Shown: positions 24,279 through 32,794 of the stretch, in pieces
How the letters are laid out: every line of letters begins with the position of its first letter
Position numbering within the stretch: the stretch's first letter is position 1
NCBI GenBank assembly: GCA_021463515.1
Contig: JAJTYZ010000057.1
Coordinates: 1-33,379, forward strand
Length of the DNA: 33,379 bases
Source: Chthoniobacterales bacterium
GTDB taxonomy: Bacteria; Verrucomicrobiota; Verrucomicrobiia; Chthoniobacterales; JACTMZ01
Direction of reading: 5' to 3'
The notes under the pieces: generated by a model
Told to the model about the DNA's origin: nothing
Seen by the model: only the letters and a program-made list of their open reading frames with translations
Databases searched by the model: none
Program-made: the position numbers and the translations under genes

Positions 24279-25012
24279 TCACTCTCTTCATTTTCCTCCG
24301 AAGGCGGTGCGAGGCGACGATATTCTTCGATAACTTTTGTAGCCGTATGGCCGAGAAGTACGGCGACTAAGATGGTCAACAATAGTCCCCCGCCCCAAAT
24401 GAAATACTCCGTGGGTCCGGGTTGAGATTGTCCGCGCAAAATACCAAGGCCCAATTGCCCCAGCGTCCCGAGATAGCAGTAGAGAAAAATTCCGGGCAAC
24501 CGCCCCAGTGCCACCCACTTGAGGCAGGTTCCAAAGCGAACCTTGGTAATGCCGTAAAGATAGTTAAAAAGACTGATGGGAAAAAGTGGATTGAGCTGAC
24601 TAAAAAAAATGATGCGTGGACCGTGTCGAACGATGGCTTGATCGAGTGCAGCCCAATGCCGATTACGTAGGAGCTTGCGTCTTACAAAAGTTCGTCCAAG
24701 TTTACGCCCGATAAAAAATGCGATGGCCGCGCCTAGCAGATTGCCGCTAAGCACCAAGACAGTTCCCCACCACATTCCAAAAAAAAATCCTCCGCCAAGG
24801 CTTAGGATTCCCCCGGGCAAAAAAAACACCGTCGCTACCATCACCATCAAAGGATAGAGAACCCCCCCCCAAGCGCCCCAACTGTTCACAGAATTTTGCA
24901 CGCCCTCCACCGTTCCCAGCAACGCATCCGATCCCGCAAGCAGCATGAGTACGGCAACTACGACGAGAGTGATGACGATTTGTAGGAGAATCGAACGCAC
25001 GGCAGAACTCAT
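24275..25012 (-). CDS. TVP38/TMEM64 (DedA/VTT-type) membrane protein
   Basis: A 245-residue inner-membrane protein. The VTT signature is visible as 'FFLPGGILSLGGGFFFGMWWG' and 'GRKLGRTFVRR', followed by 'RIIFFSQLNPLFPISLFNYLYG'. Family members are thought to flip or transport lipids such as polyprenyl phosphate. ATG at 25012 is chosen for its GAGG ribosome site and because the longer frame adds a non-hydrophobic leader. The first third of the gene carries runs of nine A, eight A and nine C (plus strand), an unusual density. It is coupled to the downstream amidase by an ATGA overlap. Confidence 0.88.
   Translation of the reverse strand: MSSAVRSILLQIVITLVVVAVLMLLAGSDALLGTVEGVQNSVNSWGAWGGVLYPLMVMVATVFFLPGGILSLGGGFFFGMWWGTVLVLSGNLLGAAIAFFIGRKLGRTFVRRKLLRNRHWAALDQAIVRHGPRIIFFSQLNPLFPISLFNYLYGITKVRFGTCLKWVALGRLPGIFLYCYLGTLGQLGLGILRGQSQPGPTEYFIWGGGLLLTILVAVLLGHTATKVIEEYRRLAPPSEENEESD
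24779..24870. repeat. Cluster of three homopolymer tracts in the TVP38 gene
   Basis: Within 92 bases there are nine A (24779-24787), eight A (24819-24826) and nine C (24862-24870) on the plus strand. All lie inside the coding frame of the membrane protein, encoding Phe-Phe, Phe-Phe and Gly-Gly steps. The frame is intact in this sequence. Such tracts are prone to slipped-strand changes and to sequencing error. Confidence 0.9.
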
Positions 25013-25025
25013 AGCGAGAAATTCC

Positions 25026-25250
25026 TCATGGTGCGCCTGCGTCGCTGCTTTGTGGTGCTTGCATTTCGGATTGTGGAAGAGAAAACACCACAACCTTTAC
25101 CGATCTTATCGGAAATTTTGCATACAAAAAGGCGGTGCTATATCCAAGGAGAACGAACAAAACAGCCAAAAGCTGAATAGGAATTTCTGGCCAACTTGAG
25201 CCTGACTTTTCGTTGGAAGCGGATGCCATGTCTTCAGCATCCGGCGACAT
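25026..25250 (-). CDS. Possible small single-pass membrane protein
   Basis: A 74-residue frame ending 13 bases before the TVP38 start. A polar N-terminus ('SPDAEDMASASNEKSGSS') is followed by one membrane helix ('IPIQLLAVLFVLLGYSTAFLYA') and a polar tail rich in Ser, Gln and Pro. Its position as first gene of a minus-strand group with TVP38 and the amidase supports it. TTG at 25265, preceded by AAGGA, is an alternative start, as is the ATG at 25229. It matches no family I know. A competing plus-strand frame in the same region looks less protein-like. Confidence 0.45.
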   Translation of the reverse strand: MSPDAEDMASASNEKSGSSWPEIPIQLLAVLFVLLGYSTAFLYAKFPIRSVKVVVFSLPQSEMQAPQSSDAGAP

Positions 25251-25258
25251 TGTTGATC

Positions 25259-25287
25259 TTGGCAACGCAATTTTCCTTGGGTTAAAC
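25259..25287 (+). promoter_or_regulatory. Possible metF promoter
   Basis: TTGGCA (25259-25264) and TTAAAC (25282-25287) are 17 bases apart and would give a leader of roughly 28 bases before metF. The -10 is a poor match, so confidence is low. No SAM-type riboswitch architecture is seen in this leader. Confidence 0.3.
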
Positions 25288-25321
25288 GCAACAAAGAGTG
25301 CAGCATAAGCCCCCTTTTCAA

Positions 25322-26224
25322 ATGAATACCGATCGTCCCATCACCGAATTGCTCTCCTCCGGGCGATCTCTGCTCTCCGTAGAATTTTTTCCGCCGAAAA
25401 CTGAAGCAGGAGGCGTGCAACTTTTGGAGGCGGCGGAAGCTCTCAAGCCCTATCGTCCGGACTTTGTTTCCATTACCTATGGGGCAGGCGGTTCGACGCG
25501 CGAGCGCACGTTTCGATATGCGAAAATTCTTCGTGAGCAATTTGGCTGGCTCGTGATGCCGCATCTTACTTGCGTGGGTTCGACACGCGATGAGCTACTG
25601 GAAATTGTGGCCGGATACCATGCGGATGGCATTCGCAACATCATGGCTTTACGCGGCGACCCACCAAAGGGGACGGATACCTTTGTTCCGAGTCCGGATG
25701 GACTGCGCTATGCAAGTGATCTCATTGCGCTCATTCGCGAAAACTTTCCCGATATGTGTTTGGGTGCCGGAGCTTATCCCGAAAAACACCCCGAGTCGGC
25801 TACGATGGAACAAGACCTCATTCACCTCCGCACTAAAGTGGATGCTGGTGCGTCTTTTCTCACGACACAGCTTTTTTTTGACAACGAGCACTACTTTCGC
25901 TTTTTGCATGCGTGCCGCAGTCGTGAGATACATCTTCCGGTGTTGCCCGGCTTACTTCCCGCACTTTCGCTTTCCCAAGTGCAACGTTTTGGCCCCATGT
26001 GTGGATCGTCATTGCCTCGCGCTCTCGTGGAGCAGCTCCACGTCGTAGATGAGCATCCCCGTGCGGCGGAAGCCGTGGGCGTCACATGGGCGTACCACCA
26101 AATTCGGGAGCTCCTACGACACGGCGCCCCCGGCATTCATCTTTACATTCTCAATCGTTCGTCAGCCGCCATCACCTTGGCTCGCTCGCTCGAAAGAAAC
26201 GACCACTCATCCAACCATGCCTGA
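25322..26224 (+). CDS. metF: Methylenetetrahydrofolate reductase
   Basis: A 300-residue flavoprotein TIM barrel that reduces 5,10-methylene-THF to 5-methyl-THF for methionine synthesis. Family segments: 'SVEFFPPKTEAG' with the catalytic glutamate, 'VSITYGAGGSTRERT', 'HLTCVGSTRDEL', 'IMALRGDPP' and 'TTQLFFDN'. ATG at 25322 is used; an upstream ATG at 25298 gives eight extra residues without family support. The 3' end overlaps zwf by eight bases. No metH or metE is present. A run of eight T occurs in the 'QLFFD' codons. Confidence 0.95.
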   Translation: MNTDRPITELLSSGRSLLSVEFFPPKTEAGGVQLLEAAEALKPYRPDFVSITYGAGGSTRERTFRYAKILREQFGWLVMPHLTCVGSTRDELLEIVAGYHADGIRNIMALRGDPPKGTDTFVPSPDGLRYASDLIALIRENFPDMCLGAGAYPEKHPESATMEQDLIHLRTKVDAGASFLTTQLFFDNEHYFRFLHACRSREIHLPVLPGLLPALSLSQVQRFGPMCGSSLPRALVEQLHVVDEHPRAAEAVGVTWAYHQIRELLRHGAPGIHLYILNRSSAAITLARSLERNDHSSNHA

Positions 26225-27752
26225 CCAACCAGCTGTCAATCCGCTTCGCGAAAATCTTGTGACACGCCCTGTACCCGATCCTTGCGCCCTCGTGATCTTC
26301 GGTGCCACGGGCGACCTCACCCATCGCAAACTTATTCCGGCACTCTACAATCTCGCTGCGGACGGCAATCTTCCGGGTTCCCTTGCCGTTGTTTGCTTTG
26401 CACGTCGCGATAAAACGAATGAAGGATTTCGCCAAGAGCTGGGGGAGTCCACGCGCCAATACTCGCGGCAGCCCGTGAATGAAAAACTTTGGGAACGTTT
26501 TGCGGCAAATATTTTTTATCACCAAAGTAATTTTCATGATGCTGCGGGTTACGCCTCTCTCGCGGGTGTGCTCGAGGATTTGGATGCGCATCACGGCACA
26601 CGCGGGAATCGCTTATTTTACCTCGCAACGTCGCCCACGGAATTCGACACCATTTTACAAAACCTACACGACAGCGGGCTAAGTCATGCTAAGGCAGGCT
26701 CGTGGGCGCGGGTGGTGATTGAAAAACCTTTTGGAACCGATTTGCCAAGCGCACAACATCTCAACGAGGCTGTTCATGCGGCATTTCCTGAGCGTGATAC
26801 CTTCCGTATTGATCACTATCTCGGCAAAGAAACCGCGCAAAACATCATGGTGCTGCGCTTCGCCAATACGATTTTTGAGGCATTGTGGAATAATCGCTAT
26901 GTCGAAAGCGTGCAAATCACCGCTAGCGAAACGATGGGGGTTGGCACACGGGCCGGGTATTACGAAAATGCCGGAGCTCTACGCGATATGGTGCAGAATC
27001 ACATGCTACAACTTCTCTGCCTCACCGCGATGGAGCCGCCTTCCGATCTGGGTGCCGATGCCGTGCGCGATGAAAAAGTTAAAGTTCTTCGCGCCTTACG
27101 GCCCCTCGTGGGCGACGCCGTGGCGGAGAATGTGGTGCGCGGACAATACACGGCGGGGTTCATCAATGGTGACGAGGTTCCCGGCTATCGTGCGGAACCG
27201 GGTGTGTCACCCGAATCTATGACGGACACCTACGTGGCCTTGCGCCTTCACATTGATAATTGGCGTTGGGCGGGCGTCCCATTTTTTGTCCGGGTGGGGA
27301 AACGTCTGCCCAAGTCGGGTACCGAAATTGCCATACAATTTCGTGAAACGCCTCCGGTGTTATTTAATCATCAAAGCCAGCTGCGTGATCCCAATGTGCT
27401 CGTGATTCGTATTCAGCCGGATGAGGGCATTTCCTTCCGCATGGCCGCAAAAATGCCCGGGGCGTTGTTGCAAATTGAACCCGTGAAGATGGATTTCCAT
27501 TACGGCACTTCCTTTGGCAAAGCAACGCCCGAAGCTTACGAGCGATTGCTGCTGGATGCTATGAGCGGCGATGCCACGCTTTTCGCTCGTCACGATGAAG
27601 TGGAGGAAGCGTGGAAATTCATAGATGGCATTCGCGAGGCGTGGACCGATGGTGATGCGCCGCGCCTTGATTTTTATCCTGCAGGTTCATGGGGGCCAAT
27701 AGAGGCTGACGAACTGCTAGCCCAAGGCGGAGTCACTTGGCGGAGGCTGTAA
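26217..27752 (+). CDS. zwf: Glucose-6-phosphate 1-dehydrogenase
   Basis: A 511-residue enzyme oxidising glucose-6-phosphate to 6-phosphogluconolactone with NAD(P)+. The coenzyme motif 'IFGATGDLTHRKL' is at about residues 27-39, 'EKPFG' at 169-173 and the active-site 'RIDHYLGKE' at 197-205. ATG at 26217 lies in the last codons of metF. Three bases after its stop comes opcA, whose product assembles or activates this enzyme, so the two form a functional unit. Length and motifs are normal. Confidence 0.96.
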   Translation: MPDQPAVNPLRENLVTRPVPDPCALVIFGATGDLTHRKLIPALYNLAADGNLPGSLAVVCFARRDKTNEGFRQELGESTRQYSRQPVNEKLWERFAANIFYHQSNFHDAAGYASLAGVLEDLDAHHGTRGNRLFYLATSPTEFDTILQNLHDSGLSHAKAGSWARVVIEKPFGTDLPSAQHLNEAVHAAFPERDTFRIDHYLGKETAQNIMVLRFANTIFEALWNNRYVESVQITASETMGVGTRAGYYENAGALRDMVQNHMLQLLCLTAMEPPSDLGADAVRDEKVKVLRALRPLVGDAVAENVVRGQYTAGFINGDEVPGYRAEPGVSPESMTDTYVALRLHIDNWRWAGVPFFVRVGKRLPKSGTEIAIQFRETPPVLFNHQSQLRDPNVLVIRIQPDEGISFRMAAKMPGALLQIEPVKMDFHYGTSFGKATPEAYERLLLDAMSGDATLFARHDEVEEAWKFIDGIREAWTDGDAPRLDFYPAGSWGPIEADELLAQGGVTWRRL

Positions 27753-27755
27753 CGT

Positions 27756-28835
27756 ATGATGGCTGAGACCATGTTCCTATCACCCGGGTTGCCCGTGGAA
27801 GTCAGCGACATTGAGCACGAGCTTGCATGCCTCTGGAAGAAATCGGATGCCTCAAAATCCCGGGCGTCGTTAGTCAATTTTGTCGTGTACAGCGAGGCGC
27901 CCGATGCCATCGAAACCAACACCCCGTTACTGGCAAGTTTAGCGTCGGAACACGCCTTTCGTGCATTGCTGGTGCAGGCGAATCCTTCGGCGTCCACCTC
28001 GGAAATTCATGCATGGATCACGGCGCATTGTCATTTGCGCGGTGCGGGATTGAAGGAGGTTTGCAGCGAACAAATCACTTTTCAGCTCAATGGAAAATCC
28101 GCCGGACGCCTCTCCAGCATTGTGTTTGCGCACCTCGACACCGATCTCCCATTTTACCTTTGGTGGCAGGGCGAGTTACCACGTGAACCGGAGCCTCAGC
28201 TTTGGGCGTGGGTGGATCGCCTGCTTGTTGATAGCACGTCTTGGAGTCGGCCTGTGGAGCAGTTTTCCATCGTTCGACAAATTGAAATCCTAGGGCGTGG
28301 ACGCTGCGCTGTGGATGATCTTGCATGGACGCGGCTTTTTCATTTGTTTTATGCGACAGCGCATATTTTCGATCTTCCTGCCGCACGACAGCGCATTCCT
28401 CAACTGCAACATCTCGAAATTCATTATGGTGCAGGCCATGAAATGACCGCTTTGCAATTGCTCGGATGGATTGCTAGCCGCTTTAGATGGAATCTCGATG
28501 TCGAAGAAGCACGCCCTGTCTTTCGTCGTCCCGATGGAGGAACTGTAACGTTTGTTTTGACAGAAGACGCTCGGTCAAAATTTTCCATTGCCTCACTTTT
28601 GATGAAGTTTTCCGATGGAACGGCTTCGGTGCAGCGGGAGGATTCTGTGGAATTTTATTTGCTCGATGTTTCCATAAAAGACACGCCCCACTTCGTTCAC
28701 ATGCTCCCGGCCGGACGTGAGGATATACGGCAAATTCTTCTCTCGGAACTTAGCCGTTCTAGTTTTCATCCGCTTTTCTGGCCTGCTATTCACGCTATTG
28801 AACCGCTGATTTCCCATCCGTCGCCGGACTTGTAA
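27756..28835 (+). CDS. opcA: OpcA-like glucose-6-phosphate dehydrogenase assembly protein
   Basis: A 359-residue protein. 'RASLVNFVVYSE', 'ITAHCHL', 'VCSEQITFQLNG' and 'DLPFYLWWQGE' are segments shared with cyanobacterial and actinobacterial OpcA, which promote assembly or redox activation of Zwf. It follows zwf after three bases, with a clear CGGAGG ribosome site nine bases from the ATG, one of the few strong ones in the window. The start could be either of two adjacent ATG codons. No catalytic domain is expected. Its presence suggests that Zwf activity is controlled beyond transcription. Confidence 0.88.
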   Translation: MMAETMFLSPGLPVEVSDIEHELACLWKKSDASKSRASLVNFVVYSEAPDAIETNTPLLASLASEHAFRALLVQANPSASTSEIHAWITAHCHLRGAGLKEVCSEQITFQLNGKSAGRLSSIVFAHLDTDLPFYLWWQGELPREPEPQLWAWVDRLLVDSTSWSRPVEQFSIVRQIEILGRGRCAVDDLAWTRLFHLFYATAHIFDLPAARQRIPQLQHLEIHYGAGHEMTALQLLGWIASRFRWNLDVEEARPVFRRPDGGTVTFVLTEDARSKFSIASLLMKFSDGTASVQREDSVEFYLLDVSIKDTPHFVHMLPAGREDIRQILLSELSRSSFHPLFWPAIHAIEPLISHPSPDL

Positions 28836-28871
28836 AGGCCATCTTCCAGTCGCTATTCTACGCGCTCTCTT

Positions 28872-29636
28872 ATGCGTAAAAAAATCATTGCGGCGAACTG
28901 GAAAATGAACATGACAGCGGCGGAAACGGCGGCCTTTATGGAAGATTTGGAGGTCGAACTTAAGAATCTCGAACATGTGGATGTTGTCATTATTCCCCCG
29001 TTTACCGCACTGCCACGCCTCTCCGAAATCGCGGCCAATGTTTCCGGCATTTCTATCGGCGCCCAAAATATGTGGCATGAAGCTTCGGGCGCCTACACCG
29101 GTGAGATCAGTGCCGCCATGCTGCGCGAATTTTTTACACGCTATGTCGTCCTCGGCCATAGCGAGCGTCGCACGATTTTTGGCGAGACGAATGAACTCGT
29201 GAATAAAAAGGTCAAAGCCGCCCATGCCGCCAACCTTCGCCCCATTCTCTGTGTTGGTGAAACGCTCGCAGAACGTGATGCGGGAACGCATCATGCAGTT
29301 CTCGCCCGTCAACTTCGAGAAAGCCTTGCGGGTCTCACGGAAGAGCAGATGCTCGATACTGTCATCGCCTATGAACCCGTATGGGCCATTGGAACAGGCC
29401 GCACCGCAACTCCTGAACAAGCACAAGAAGCTCACGCTTTTATCCGCAAAATCATTGGAGAAATTTTCAATTCTTCTACTGCTGCAAAAGTTCGCATTCA
29501 ATACGGTGGAAGCGTCAAACCAGATAACGCCAAGGAACTTTTGCACCAGCCCGATATTGATGGTGCCCTCGTCGGCGGCGCGAGCCTCGATCCACGTAGC
29601 TTCGCAAAAATCGTTCAAGCGGCCTCTGCCGAGTAG
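28872..29636 (+). CDS. tpiA: Triosephosphate isomerase
   Basis: A 254-residue TIM barrel. The catalytic residues are Lys11 ('AANWKMN'), His96 ('VLGHSERR') and Glu168 ('AYEPVWAIGTG'); the phosphate loop 'IQYGGSVKPDN' and 'GALVGGASL' complete the family text. It interconverts dihydroxyacetone phosphate and glyceraldehyde-3-phosphate. It lies 36 bases after opcA. A TTGTAA/TATTCT pair with 18-base spacing could start a separate transcript about five bases before the ATG. There is no ribosome site. It ends three bases before the convergent membrane protein gene. Confidence 0.97.
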   Translation: MRKKIIAANWKMNMTAAETAAFMEDLEVELKNLEHVDVVIIPPFTALPRLSEIAANVSGISIGAQNMWHEASGAYTGEISAAMLREFFTRYVVLGHSERRTIFGETNELVNKKVKAAHAANLRPILCVGETLAERDAGTHHAVLARQLRESLAGLTEEQMLDTVIAYEPVWAIGTGRTATPEQAQEAHAFIRKIIGEIFNSSTAAKVRIQYGGSVKPDNAKELLHQPDIDGALVGGASLDPRSFAKIVQAASAE

Positions 29637-29639
29637 TTT

Positions 29640-31448
29640 TTAAGGTCGAACTTTATCGGGTCTTGCATAGACCTCAATTTCGCGGCCACCAACTTCAAAA
29701 TTGCCTACGGATTGGTAGGTGTCGGAGATGAAGGCTGTGAGATCCGCCGCCCAATTTTTGAAACGAGAACGTTCCGTGTGATTGATGGCGCGATTATCTA
29801 TCACAATGACAGCCGGGCGAAATTTTTCGATGCGTTCCTTGGCCTCCTTTTGGAAGCTCCCACCGGCAACCGTATCATCAATGTAGAGATCGTATTCGTA
29901 GCTTGGACGATCCGTCATGAAATTGATTGTGGGGGAGTAGGGATAGCAAATCACATATTCTCTCGGTGCCGCGTGGTTGAGTACGGCATCGCGCAATCCG
30001 GCGAGCACGGGCGCGTCTTCGGGGAGAACTTTCACATGGACATTGTTGAGACCACGAAACTCGGCAAGTTCGTCGTAGAGAATGATGGTACCGGCTTCCT
30101 CACGCGGCATGATGGCTTTAAAATAAATCGGTACAAGCAGTGCAGAGAGAATGACGGCAATCCATGCGGATGTGCGCCAGATGTGGCTTCGCGCATCATA
30201 GGCGGATTTCCAAAAGGCATAGGCGGAACAAGCGACAGCCGGCAGAAAGGGAATCATAAACTCGCTAAAATGCGGCGCGTCGGGACGAAAGAAAAAGTAC
30301 TGCGGAAACAATGTCAACGCACATCCGGTCGTGACGAGAATAACTAAGGCATGGGCTTTGCTTTTTTCATCACCGCGAAAAATGGAAACCCCAAGAAGCA
30401 GTGCGGCCACAGTGACAAATCCTGAAATCCAAAATACCGGGAAATACATGCCGAGACCCAAAAACCGATTGGAGGGACGTTCCGCCTGCCAAATTTTCAA
30501 CAAAGGCGGACGCGCTAGGCGGGCATCACGACCTTCGTCGCTTTTCGGAGCGGGAGTGATGGAAGGATTGGGAGCAGCGTTTGCGGTGCTGCTGGTGGAA
30601 ATGGCAGGAGTGGGCGGCGGAGAAAGCTTTTGAATTTCGCGCTGAAGCTCGTAGCGCAACATTCCGATATAATTGGTGTATTGATCGAGGAAGGCTGTGC
30701 CAAATCCACGCTCATAGGCATGCCACGTGACAGCTCCATGAATCCCTACGAGAAGGACGACACCAAGCAAAGTGCCAAGGAATGTGGTGCGCAGGCGTGT
30801 TGTAAAATGGTCTCGCGCTCCGAGAGGATAGAGAATGGCAAGGCCTAGCCAAATAAGGCACAGCAATAACGACGGCTCAATACGCATTAGAAATGTGATA
30901 GATAAGGCAACGCCAACAAATCCCATCCGGGCGATTTGCCGCCGCGTGGACGACGCAGGGAATACGTAGCCTTTGAGAAATGCAAACATGGGCAACACAC
31001 CGATAAGCCCCATGTAATTGCGGAACATCATACCCGGCACCAACACGAGAATAACGCCAACAGCCGTCGCAAGCCACGCTTGACGTGTGACAGCGCGGAC
31101 AATGCCAAAACCGAGAAGTGCATTGAGAATACACAGCGCGAAAAAGAAAAAGCGCATGGCAATGTAGTCAGGCCCGGTGATTTTGAAGAGCGCAACGAGT
31201 GGATAAAACCACAGGAGATTGTAGCCGAGAAAAGTATCCACGATGGGGCGTTGTCCCTCCATGAGCCGCATCGCCAGCACCGCATTGAGCCCGCCTTCGC
31301 CGCCGAGGTTAAGCCCCGTGCGATAGTAAGTGCTGTAATAAATGAGGGCGGTCAGCACCAAAACGAAAGGTGCCCAACGTGCGAGAAATTTTTCCAATGT
31401 TTGCGCCCAAACGCTGATGCGCCCATTGGCTATTTCCGCAAAATTCAT
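29640..31448 (-). CDS. Polytopic membrane protein, GT-C glycosyltransferase-like
   Basis: A 602-residue protein with about ten membrane helices in its first two-thirds and a soluble C-terminal domain of about 150 residues. The N-terminal loop 'GLNLGGEGGLNAVLAMRLMEGQRPIVD' occupies the place of the acidic catalytic loop in GT-C (family 39-like) enzymes; only a single glutamate is visible there. Near residue 273 is a Pro/Ser/Thr/Ala-rich segment of about 40 residues splitting the membrane part. GT-C enzymes move sugars from lipid carriers in the periplasm. ATG at 31448 is chosen as the first that precedes the membrane part. The family call is tentative; acceptor and donor are unknown. Confidence 0.7.
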   Translation of the reverse strand: MNFAEIANGRISVWAQTLEKFLARWAPFVLVLTALIYYSTYYRTGLNLGGEGGLNAVLAMRLMEGQRPIVDTFLGYNLLWFYPLVALFKITGPDYIAMRFFFFALCILNALLGFGIVRAVTRQAWLATAVGVILVLVPGMMFRNYMGLIGVLPMFAFLKGYVFPASSTRRQIARMGFVGVALSITFLMRIEPSLLLCLIWLGLAILYPLGARDHFTTRLRTTFLGTLLGVVLLVGIHGAVTWHAYERGFGTAFLDQYTNYIGMLRYELQREIQKLSPPPTPAISTSSTANAAPNPSITPAPKSDEGRDARLARPPLLKIWQAERPSNRFLGLGMYFPVFWISGFVTVAALLLGVSIFRGDEKSKAHALVILVTTGCALTLFPQYFFFRPDAPHFSEFMIPFLPAVACSAYAFWKSAYDARSHIWRTSAWIAVILSALLVPIYFKAIMPREEAGTIILYDELAEFRGLNNVHVKVLPEDAPVLAGLRDAVLNHAAPREYVICYPYSPTINFMTDRPSYEYDLYIDDTVAGGSFQKEAKERIEKFRPAVIVIDNRAINHTERSRFKNWAADLTAFISDTYQSVGNFEVGGREIEVYARPDKVRP

Positions 31449-31540
31449 GCGCCAGAGGCTAGCGTGGCAACCTCTCCTGCGGCAAGGCGTCGCCGTGTTT
31501 GGAGTTGATGGAATGTCGCCCTCTCGAAACACTCTCTCCC

Positions 31541-32728
31541 ATGCCTCAAGTGCCTGCCTTTGCTTACATTTTCAAAAGGTTTCCTATGTTTGCGCAGACC
31601 TTTATTGCACGGGAAATTGAAGGCTTGGCGCGGCATGGTGTGGAGCCGCTCATTTATAGCATGCAGCCACCGCAAGACGCAGCGCGACAGGAAGGTTTTG
31701 CGGCATTGGAGGCACGAGTACAAACGCTGCCTTCGAGAGCACAATTGAGTGCGGATATTATAACGTCAGGATTAATTGGACGCCTTCCTGCCGCCGCATT
31801 TTTTTACGGACAATGGTTAGGGCGTCATGCCCGCCGTCGCCGTGAAGCATGGTGGTTGGGACCGCGTCTTCGAGCAGCGGGAGTACGTCATGTACACACG
31901 CACTTTGTAGGCCCGTCGGCTTGCACCGCGTGGTGGTTGCATCGCGACTTTGGCATTACCTACAGCATCACGGCGCACGCGAATGATTTTCTAAGTGATC
32001 ATGAAGAGGCACCTGGGCGCCAGGTCTTATTGAAGGATGCGAATTTCGTTATTGCGGTGAGCGATTATAGTCGCAGGTTGTTGGTAGAAAAATTTCCGCA
32101 GACCCGAGTGATACGGCTTTACAATGGAATGTCGCTGGCAGAATTTCCCGAGCGCATCCCTTCCTCGCCGCCACTCTTGGTTTCGGTCGGGCGTCTTGTG
32201 GAAAAAAAGGGCTTTGGTGATCTCATTGAAGTTTGCCGCCTGCTGCGTGAACAAGGTCTGCCTGTGCGTTGCAAAATCATTGGCGATGGACCGTTGGAGG
32301 CCGAGTTACAAACTCAAATAGGGGTGCTGGGGTTGGAAGGCGTGGTTGTGCTTGTAGGCCCGCAGGCGCAGCCGGAAATTCGTGCTGCACTTGCCGAAGC
32401 GAGTGCTTTTGTTTTGCCATGCGTCGAGGAAAAAGCGGGAGGTATGGATATTCTTCCCACAGTTATCATGGAAGCCATGGCGGCAACGGTTCCCGTTGTT
32501 TCGACAACATTAGCGGGCATTCCCGAAATGGTCGTCGAGGGGAAAACAGGTTTTTTGGTCTCCCCGCACGACACAGTAGCCGCCGCCGCCGCCGTGCGAA
32601 CTTTGCTCGAAGACCCGGAAAAGGCACGCGAGATGGGCGAAGCAGGATTCCGTCATGCAGCGTCGGTATTTTCCGAAGATGTAACCATCCCGCAATTACT
32701 CAGACTCTTGCAAACATCTACACGATAA
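31541..32728 (+). CDS. GT4-family glycosyltransferase (WcaL/AmsK-like)
   Basis: A 395-residue GT-B enzyme. The N-terminal 'FKRFPMFAQTFIAREIEGLARHG' recalls WcaL/AmsK-type exopolysaccharide transferases. The C-terminal nucleotide-sugar domain begins at 'LVSVGRLVEKKGFGDLIEV'. The EX7E-type motif lies in 'EEKAGGMDILPTVIMEAMAA', followed by 'VVSTTLAGIPEMV'. It probably adds a sugar to a surface polysaccharide or lipid carrier in the cytosol. It is divergent from the GT-C-like gene, suggesting a shared envelope-sugar role. No Shine-Dalgarno sequence precedes ATG 31541. Confidence 0.88.
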   Translation: MPQVPAFAYIFKRFPMFAQTFIAREIEGLARHGVEPLIYSMQPPQDAARQEGFAALEARVQTLPSRAQLSADIITSGLIGRLPAAAFFYGQWLGRHARRRREAWWLGPRLRAAGVRHVHTHFVGPSACTAWWLHRDFGITYSITAHANDFLSDHEEAPGRQVLLKDANFVIAVSDYSRRLLVEKFPQTRVIRLYNGMSLAEFPERIPSSPPLLVSVGRLVEKKGFGDLIEVCRLLREQGLPVRCKIIGDGPLEAELQTQIGVLGLEGVVVLVGPQAQPEIRAALAEASAFVLPCVEEKAGGMDILPTVIMEAMAATVPVVSTTLAGIPEMVVEGKTGFLVSPHDTVAAAAAVRTLLEDPEKAREMGEAGFRHAASVFSEDVTIPQLLRLLQTSTR

Positions 32729-32794
32729 AACTTGTTTACTCTACTAGAGCAAGCGCAAAGCTTTCGCGGCACCCCACAAGACTCCGTGCGCTAA

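Noticed and set aside
25200-25321. SAM-type riboswitch in the metF leader
   Set aside because: The leader is short and lacks the conserved cores and paired helices of SAM or SAH riboswitches.
30936-31508. 190-residue plus-strand frame opposite the GT-C-like gene
   Set aside because: It is highly charged and repetitive, as expected for the reverse of membrane-helix codons, and resembles no family.
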